Shown piece by piece: positions 57,596 through 64,000 of a stretch of DNA of 64,000 nt. The position numbers were made by a program, and so were the translations under genes. Where the stretch lies: NCBI GenBank assembly GCA_963693315.1, contig OY856186.1:380942768-381006767 (forward strand), written 5' to 3'. The notes beneath the pieces were generated by a model. The model worked only from the letters and a program-made list of their open reading frames with translations, did no database searches and had not been told where the DNA came from. This DNA is from Diogma glabrata (lineage: Eukaryota > Arthropoda > Insecta > Diptera > Cylindrotomidae). Numbering within the stretch: the stretch's first letter is position 1; the number at the start of each line of letters is the position of its first letter.

Positions 57596-59845
57596 GGTTT
57601 GCAAATTTACCGACTTTTCAATTACCGGTTATACGGTAAATTTTTTAGAAAAAAAACAGTTAACCGGTAATTTAAAGCACTATGTGCATGTATTTTATAT
57701 AAGTTAAAATATCTTAAAATTATAACAAAAGCAACCAACAGTAATAGCGTTTTCGTTTCTCGATTTAAGTTTTGACCGGGCAAAACTCTTTCAGTTTTGC
57801 ATTTTTTCGTAGTTTTGCATTTATTTTTTCAATTTTACCTTTAAAATACTTGAGAATAGAACAGAAAAAGGTCACATTTAGATCTGTCAAATTTGTTTAA
57901 CAAAATAAAGGAATTCAATTTTTTAATGCAAATTATTATTTTTAAACTATTTAAATATTTTTATTTAAGAAAATTCATCATTAAAATATGTTTTTTCTTA
58001 TTTTTTATACTATATTAATATATTATACAAAGCAACATTTTTGCAAAGTCTCTTGAGAAAAAGTCAAAAAAGGCTAAATGCCCTCAAAAAGTTTGAAATT
58101 TGCATCCAAATCAAGAAAAGAAAACGCAAATTTTTTCAGGTCAAAATTTTTTCTAGAATCGAACAGAAAAAATGTGACCTGAAAAAACGTCACGTTTTTT
58201 TGTAGAATCGGAAACGGTATATAAAATAAAAAAGTAAATAAAGTAGTAAGAGAAATAGAGAGTGAAGGATTCAGAGCAAGAGTAAATTATCAAAAGTTGG
58301 GCAAAACTGAAAGTGGATCGGGCAAGAACAAAATATTTTAAAATATGAATTAAAAATTTATAAATATATAACCATCAATAATGGCTATAGTACCTTTTAT
58401 AAGGGAGGGTCTATCAGGACTCCGCAGTCGTTTAGAGGATCAAACACAGTTACTCTAGCAAATTTATAGGATCCAGATCTATTTTTTTGATAATTCGAAT
58501 TCCTTTAATAGAGAGGAAGTGGGATTTAGGGATTTACGCATCAAATATTAGTATCATCAGTTAGTTCAATAATAGATTCGCTAATATAAGGAGATAAGGA
58601 GCTTGTCAAGCTAGAACTAGAAAGCTTTTAAGGAATCGGAGATCAGACGTATCAGACGTGTGTAAAGTGAAGCCAAATATCATGCAACTAAACCTACTTT
58701 CATTTACCGTAATAGTTATAACTTATAAGTAAAAGAATTTGTTTGGTACCCGAAAACGTTAGGAAACAAGTAGCTTCTTCAATATTTTATAAATCAACGA
58801 AATCAGCCGAATCAGCCGATGTACTTCATGAGTTGCGTCATGAAGTACATCGGCTGCAAGGGTTTTGGATACACTAAAAGAGAAAATTCTTTTTTATGGT
58901 TTTCTTCTGGAGTTGAGACTTGAGATCTCGTAGATTTGATGCAATTTATAGAAACAATAAAAGATTTAATAAGCTTAGTGTAACTTTTTAGGCAAAAACT
59001 TATGTTCGTTAATAAACTGCCACCACTTTTAAGTGATGGTAGTTGTTTTGTAACTTTGTAACGACCAACAAAATCTACTCAGTATATATTTTCTTTTGAA
59101 AATCTAAAACAGACAGTTCTCACATAATCACACATTCATTTCGTACTATCAAGTTCATTTCATAAATAATATCTGTCTATTTATGACGTTCCACTGTAAT
59201 GCATATTTTTTTTGTTTTAAAACATTTAACGGATCTTATATTTCGATGTTTCATCAAATGTTTCTTTTATTATTTTTCGTTTTTCAATGTGAAACATACA
59301 TACCTTTTTGTAACACAGATGTTAAATAAAGTAAGTTGATTCTGCGCAGTGTTGAATCATTAACAAGGTGCTTTATTATAAATGAAGAATGTACGCAATG
59401 TAAATTCATAGTTGAATTGTAAAGGACGGTGTGTTTTTTTTACTTTGATAGTATGGAACGGTTGATTTGAATAATTTTTCTCTGTCTGTTTCATTTGTTT
59501 TTTTTTTGTACATGGCATATTTCCATATATGGGTAATATGTTTGACAGGTGAGACAACTGAACACAAAGATGCGATGGATTCCTTTTAAAGGAAAAAAAA
59601 TCGTTCTATGAAGCGATGCAAAATATAATTTTAGTTAAGTTCTAACTTTCAAAAAAAGATATTGTTTAGCTTTCGAGATAATTGTTAAAATTGTTTGTCT
59701 CTCGAGTTTTCTTTTTTTTTTAATATCTTTTGGCAATCAGTCCTATACCATTTTTTTGGATATCAATCGTGTTTTTATATTTTAATGAAAGAATAATCTT
59801 GTTTGTGTTAATTTTGATTATATCAATAATAAAACAAAAAAAAAC
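57596..59845. other. intron or intergenic sequence with hairpin, no gene seen
   Basis: Contains ACCGGTTATACGGTAA and TTAACCGGTAATTT near 57620-57680, a degenerate inverted repeat with GGGCAAAACT near 57780 and 58300, and an exact hairpin at 58813. No protein gene is supported. Confidence 0.5.
58813..58856. repeat. exact 19-bp hairpin with 6-base loop
   Basis: CAGCCGATGTACTTCATGA (58813-58831), loop GTTGCG, and the exact complement (58838-58856). ATCAGCCGA is also duplicated just upstream. Confidence 0.95.
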
Positions 59846-59848
59846 AAT

Positions 59849-62302
59849 TATCAGTTGTAATTTCCCAAGGGCGGTGATAATTCGAAATAATTTTTTGCCA
59901 AAAATTTCGAAAGCAACTATATTGATAAAAGCACGAGGCCGTAGGCCGAGGGATTTTATCAATACCACTTGCTTGAGGAATTTTTCAAAAAATTATGAGA
60001 ATTTATCAACGAACGAGGGGAGTTCGTTTAGAAAACTTTTTCCCATTTTTCATTTCTTTATATATTTTTTATGAATTATACGTTGGCCTACTTTGATATC
60101 AGTTAATTATTTCAAAATTAGATTGATAACACAAGTTTACAAGAAAAATCTCCCTAAATAAAACCCAACTTTTCTTATAGATTTTTACCTGCTGAATACG
60201 AATATCATATTCATTTTTTTAGGTTAGCTCTTTTTTTTTTGAGATATTTGCGAAATACCAATTTTTTCGGTGAACAAAAAGGTTATTCCGGTTTTTGGAT
60301 CGCCTATTTTACCACACAAACAAGTTTAATGTATTAATGAAACAAGTGCAGAGTAAAGATGCTAATAAACATTTTGAGTTTTTTTTTGTAAAAATCTATC
60401 AAGGATTCTGGAAGTTATATTCGAAAAAAGTTGAAAAAAAATCAAAAATTTATGTTTTTTTAAAATTTTTCCATATTCAACGCCCTAAATTTTAAACAAA
60501 CAATGATTATAAATTTTTTTAATTTCTTGAAGCCTACAGCTAATTCAATATTCTTTTTCTAAGTTAACAAACACGAGTTTTGGTGCACGTTGCACCAAGT
60601 TATTCAGGTTTTCCCAAAAAAAGTCTTAACTAAAAATTTGTTAAAAAAAATGTTTACTGAGAATAATTTAAATTCTGCAACATAATTGATTTATATATGA
60701 CGTATTATACAGATTTTCGAGTTATGGTCAAAAACTGGCCGTAACACAACGTTAAATGAACATTTTCTCTATTGTACCATGTGTTAAGTTGCAGTTGACA
60801 TAACTATTCATTCAATTTTATGCCGAAATAATGAAAGGATGCAGTTCTTATATATGGAGTGATTGTTTTAGCAGGATGTATTATACAAATTTCACAAATA
60901 AAACAAAATGAATTTGGACTATTTTCTTACTTGAAACTTCTTGAGACGCCATTTAAATAAATTTAACTTTACACTTTAGTATATTAAAAGAATTCTTAAC
61001 TGATGTTTGAGAACGACTGAACTTGTAAAATAATATTTACAATGCGGCACAAAAAGAAAAGCAAAAATACAGAAACACGGTTGAAATAAGGAAAACTCAA
61101 AATAGCTCGCAGTTTTTATTCAAAAATTTGAATAACAACTTATATATATATAATATATAAATCAATTATGTTGCAGAATTTAAATTATTCTTAGTAAAAA
61201 ATGTTTTTTTCCAAGTTTTTTGTGTTGATTTTTTTTGGGAAAACCTGAACAATTTGGTGCAACCCGCACCAATATTCAAGTTTTTTAACTTAAAAGATAG
61301 GGAATTAAATTTACCATAGGCTCCAAGAAATTAAAAAAAATTATAATCATTGTTTGTTTAAAATTTATGGCGTTGAATATGGAAAAGTTTTAAAAAAACA
61401 CACATTTTTGATTTTTTTTAAACTTTTTTCGAGTGTAACTTCCAGGATCCATGATGAATTTTTACAAAAAAAACTCAAAATGTTTGTTAGCATCTTTACT
61501 ATGCACTTCTTTTAATAGTACATTGAATTTGTTTGTTTTGTAAAATAGGCGATTCAAAAACCGGAATAACCTTTTTTTCACCGAAATAATTGGTTTTTTG
61601 CGAATATCTCAAAAACAAGAGCTAACCTAAAAAACCGAATATAGTATTCGTGTTCAGCAGGTCAAAATCCACAAGAAAAAATGGGTTTAAGTCAGGGAGA
61701 CGAAAATAAATCAAAATTTGTAAACTAGTGTAATTTTTAATATCCCAGTAGGCCAGACGTATAAATATTTGTTATTAGTATAATTCAAATGTCATTGGTA
61801 AAATTGAATGATGTCATTACATTTTAGAGAATTTCATTGGTTTAAATTAAAATAAAACTAAGGCAAAAAATTTTCAGTTGTAATTTCCCAAGGGCGGTGA
61901 TAATTCGAAATAATTTTTTGCCAAAAATTTCGAAAGCAAGTACATACATTGATAAAAGCACGAGGCCGTCGGCCGAGGGCTTTTATCAATACCACTTGCT
62001 TGAGGAATTTTTCAAAAAATTATGAGGATTTATCAACGAACGAGGGGAATTCGTTTAGAAAAGTTTTTGCCATTTTTCATTTCTTCATATATTTTTTAGG
62101 AATTATACAGTAGGCCAACACTGTGATATCAGTTAATTATTTCAAAATTAGGCTGATAATTTTTAATATCACAGTAGGCCAGACGTATAACTATTTGTTA
62201 GTAGTATAATTCAAATGTTATTGGTGAAATTGAATGATGTCATTACATTTTAGAGAATTTCATTGGGTTATATTAAAATAAAACTAAGGCAACAAATTTT
62301 CT
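59849..62302. repeat. tandem MITE array 2, with a foldback element inserted
   Basis: Three units of the CAGTAGGCCAGACGTATAA family: a right part (59849-60092), a near-complete unit (61746-62123) and a left part (62172-62302), spaced about 426 bp where uninterrupted. Two contain the hairpin GATAAAAGCACGAGGC...GGCCGAGGG. A 1.6-kb foldback element separates the first two. Confidence 0.85.
60129..61731. mobile_element. 1.6-kb foldback element inside the MITE array
   Basis: The left arm starts ACACAAGTTTACAAG and contains CCTGCTGAATACG, GGTTATTCCGGTTTTTGGAT and TTTGGTGCACGTTGCACCAA. The right arm has the reverse complements and ends TTTGTAAACTAGTGT. Arms are about 550 bp. The MITE junction GATAATTTTTAATATC, seen uninterrupted near 62153, is split here. 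No coding sequence. Confidence 0.85.
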
Positions 62303-62311
62303 AATTACATA

Positions 62312-63405
62312 TATTAGAATTGAATCGGTCATTTCAAAAACCTCATAAGTCACTCAATTAGAATTTTCCAGAAATCAATAAAAACTGTTTCATACACAAA
62401 CAAATGGGTTTTAAAGGACTTTTTTATGTTTAATTTAGTATTTGAGTGGTAAAAAATTAAAATAGCGAATAACCTTTACAGTTTATTAATAGAAATAATG
62501 AAAAAAACCTGAAAAACAATTCTTGACTTATGTGGTTTTAGCAAGAAATAGGGTTAGTGGTAAAAAATTAACCAAAACAATCGTAGTAATCATATTTTTT
62601 ATGGCTTATTATTGAGAATTACACTTAAAAATAATCTTATTAACATTTTACATGTATTCATTTGTCATGTTTTAATATCTTTATGGTACATACATAGTCA
62701 TATTCTCCATCATTCTTAATTATTCAGAGTTAATTCCTATATAATACGAATTGGATAGAGTTAATTCATATATATAATACGTATATAATTCATATATAAT
62801 TCATATATAATACGAATTCTCGAAAAGAGGACGAGTCTCAAGGGATCGCAGTATGACGGCTGCTCTACCCTTTAGTCTTTACAACCTTTACAACGTCTCC
62901 ACCGATAATAATGTCGTTTGCAATTGATTCTGGGTTTTTACAGTGTCAATACTAAAGATTTGTATTATACTGATCTTTGGCAAAACTATGAACATTCAAA
63001 TAGATCATAACAGTCTTAAACCAAAATATATATACATTAGCATCAATTAATCCAAAAGTATCGAATAATAAGTAAATTACTATTTTAGAATATGGTTTTT
63101 GCTTAACAGATTGTTAAAACCCCATTTCAATTTTCGCAGACTAGCTTGGATACGACCTTAGAGGCGTTCAGGCATAAACCAACGATCGTTGTTCCACTGT
63201 TCTCTCGAATAAGTATTGAACGATGGGTCCGTACCTGCGGTTCCTCTCGTACTACGCAGGAATGCAGGAATGCTTTCGCTATCGACTTACGTGGTTTTTA
63301 CCCAGAATACGCATCTCCCTTTAAGAAACCATTTTCAGCAAAAAAAGCATGTTGGGAAAAAATGTGACTTAAGAGATTTTTGAAATGACCGATTCAATTT
63401 CAATA
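62312..63405. mobile_element. TIR-bounded element containing a 28S rRNA fragment
   Basis: The left end (62314-62353, with AATTGAATCGGTCATTTCAA) and the right end (63364-63403) are inverted copies matching at about 36 of 40 bases. Between them lies AT-rich DNA and the 3' part of 28S rRNA in reverse orientation. No transposase is present. No clear target duplication was found. Confidence 0.6.
62817..63290 (-). rRNA. 28S rRNA 3'-terminal fragment (pseudogene), with sarcin-ricin loop
   Basis: The minus strand contains the universally conserved sarcin-ricin loop AGTACGAGAGGAACCG (63238-63253) followed by CAGGTACGGACC. It continues through TGCCTGAACGCCTCTAAG (about 63157-63174) and ends with GGCAGAGTAG-like 3' sequence (GTAGAGCAGCCGTC... 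GCGATCCCTTGAGAC, to about 62817). The AT-rich part 62960-63110 corresponds to a variable expansion region. The fragment starts abruptly just upstream of the loop, where GCAGGAAT is duplicated, so it is truncated and not a working gene. Confidence 0.88.
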
Positions 63406-63811
63406 GGTGGTATATTTTAGAATTACTGCTATTTGAATAGGTTATTTTCTTTATAACAATAAATTGTAATCGTGGTACAATACTTGTGTTTATTATTGTT
63501 TTGTTTTATTTAAAAATGGCTCAGTCAAGTGTAATGTGAACAGACAAACATTTTAACCCAAAATCAAACCATGTTTTTGTTGATTAAGTACCATATCTTT
63601 GCGAAAAGTGTGATGGTTTTGATTGACACTTAACACAACCAAGTTACTATAACATACGTATAAATGGCGGCAAAGTATTTAAGGAAATTCATAAACGGAT
63701 GAAGGATAATTTTGTGAAGCATCATTCAACCACACATACGATTATTTGTAAATAATCTGTAATTATTATTTGTAAGGAATTTGCTGAACGAATGAAGAAT
63801 TATTTTGGAAA

Positions 63812-63845
63812 CATCATCACCAACAAGTTTAAGTTGGTGATGATG
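63812..63845. repeat. 13-bp exact hairpin
   Basis: CATCATCACCAAC (63812-63824) and GTTGGTGATGATG (63833-63845). It follows a diverged direct duplication of about 95 bp (63675 and 63770, AAGGAA..T...A..GATGAA). Confidence 0.8.
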
Positions 63846-64000
63846 ATTATTTATTTTTTTCTTTTGGTTTTTATATATCTAATTTTTAAAATTGTATCGT
63901 AATATGGGATATTAAGTTTTTTTGGTACATAGAGATCATTTCCTTAAAAAGAAGTCTTTGTAAATAAGTTGTCTAACTCTTCACGATTTATACAGGCAAA

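Noticed and set aside
58813..58856. microRNA precursor
   Set aside because: The stem is only 19 bp and the flanks do not extend it; kept as a structural observation only.
62817..63290. Working 28S rRNA gene
   Set aside because: Only the 3' part is present, with a small duplication at the break and no adjoining 28S body.
44206..64000. N-terminal ric-3 exon with hydrophobic segment
   Set aside because: I looked for the expected hydrophobic, tryptophan-proline-containing segment on the minus strand and found no convincing candidate.

Overview
The window is AT-rich, intron-bearing animal DNA, almost certainly from an insect; a fly is likely but I cannot fix the order. It reads as the inside of one host gene, ric-3, the chaperone of nicotinic acetylcholine receptors. 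The gene lies on the minus strand and its introns are packed with mobile DNA. Six well-supported coding exons (44051-44205, 20162-20302, 19957-20086, 11448-11725, 4639-4824, 4399-4530) join with consistent splice phases into about 1 kb of coding sequence spread over 40 kb. A possible alternative exon lies at 8092-8171. The N-terminal exon or exons and probably the 3' end lie outside the window.

Layout. 1-4262: 3' part of a Ty3/gypsy retrotransposon on the plus strand (protease, reverse transcriptase, RNase H, integrase, 3' LTR), with integrase broken by one frameshift. 4263-12930: ric-3 exons, a long inverted-repeat MITE, a 5'-truncated LINE and small TIR elements. 12931-15980: a 287-bp satellite with a dimeric higher-order repeat. 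17884-19860: a decayed TIR element. 20500-28150: a decayed minus-strand gypsy element between possible LTR remnants, interrupted by a hAT remnant and by an inverted-repeat element that carries the C-terminal exons of a transposase-like protein. 29617-33770: a nested stack in which a motif-rich element has received a solo gypsy LTR (TSD ATAT) and a 2.8-kb transposon with roughly 560-600 bp TIRs and its own spliced, frameshifted gene. 33850-44000: foldback elements, a 9-bp minisatellite and large palindromes. 44893-48289: a retroelement-like block with a Helitron-type helicase fragment and a tRNA-like head. 48390-64000: two tandem MITE arrays, a 330-bp tandem repeat, a TA-flanked DNA transposon, and a TIR-bounded element that contains the 3' end of 28S rRNA including the sarcin-ricin loop.

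Nothing here is bacterial; there is no CRISPR array, operon or riboswitch. The only host function encoded is ric-3. The other coding segments belong to, or look like, mobile elements, and most are broken. The best candidates for something undescribed are the long-TIR transposon with an unusual gene (30875-33705), the 28S-carrying TIR element (62312-63405), the inverted-repeat family with a two-exon acidic transposase-like C-terminus (24905-26850), and the phase-matched candidate alternative exon of ric-3.
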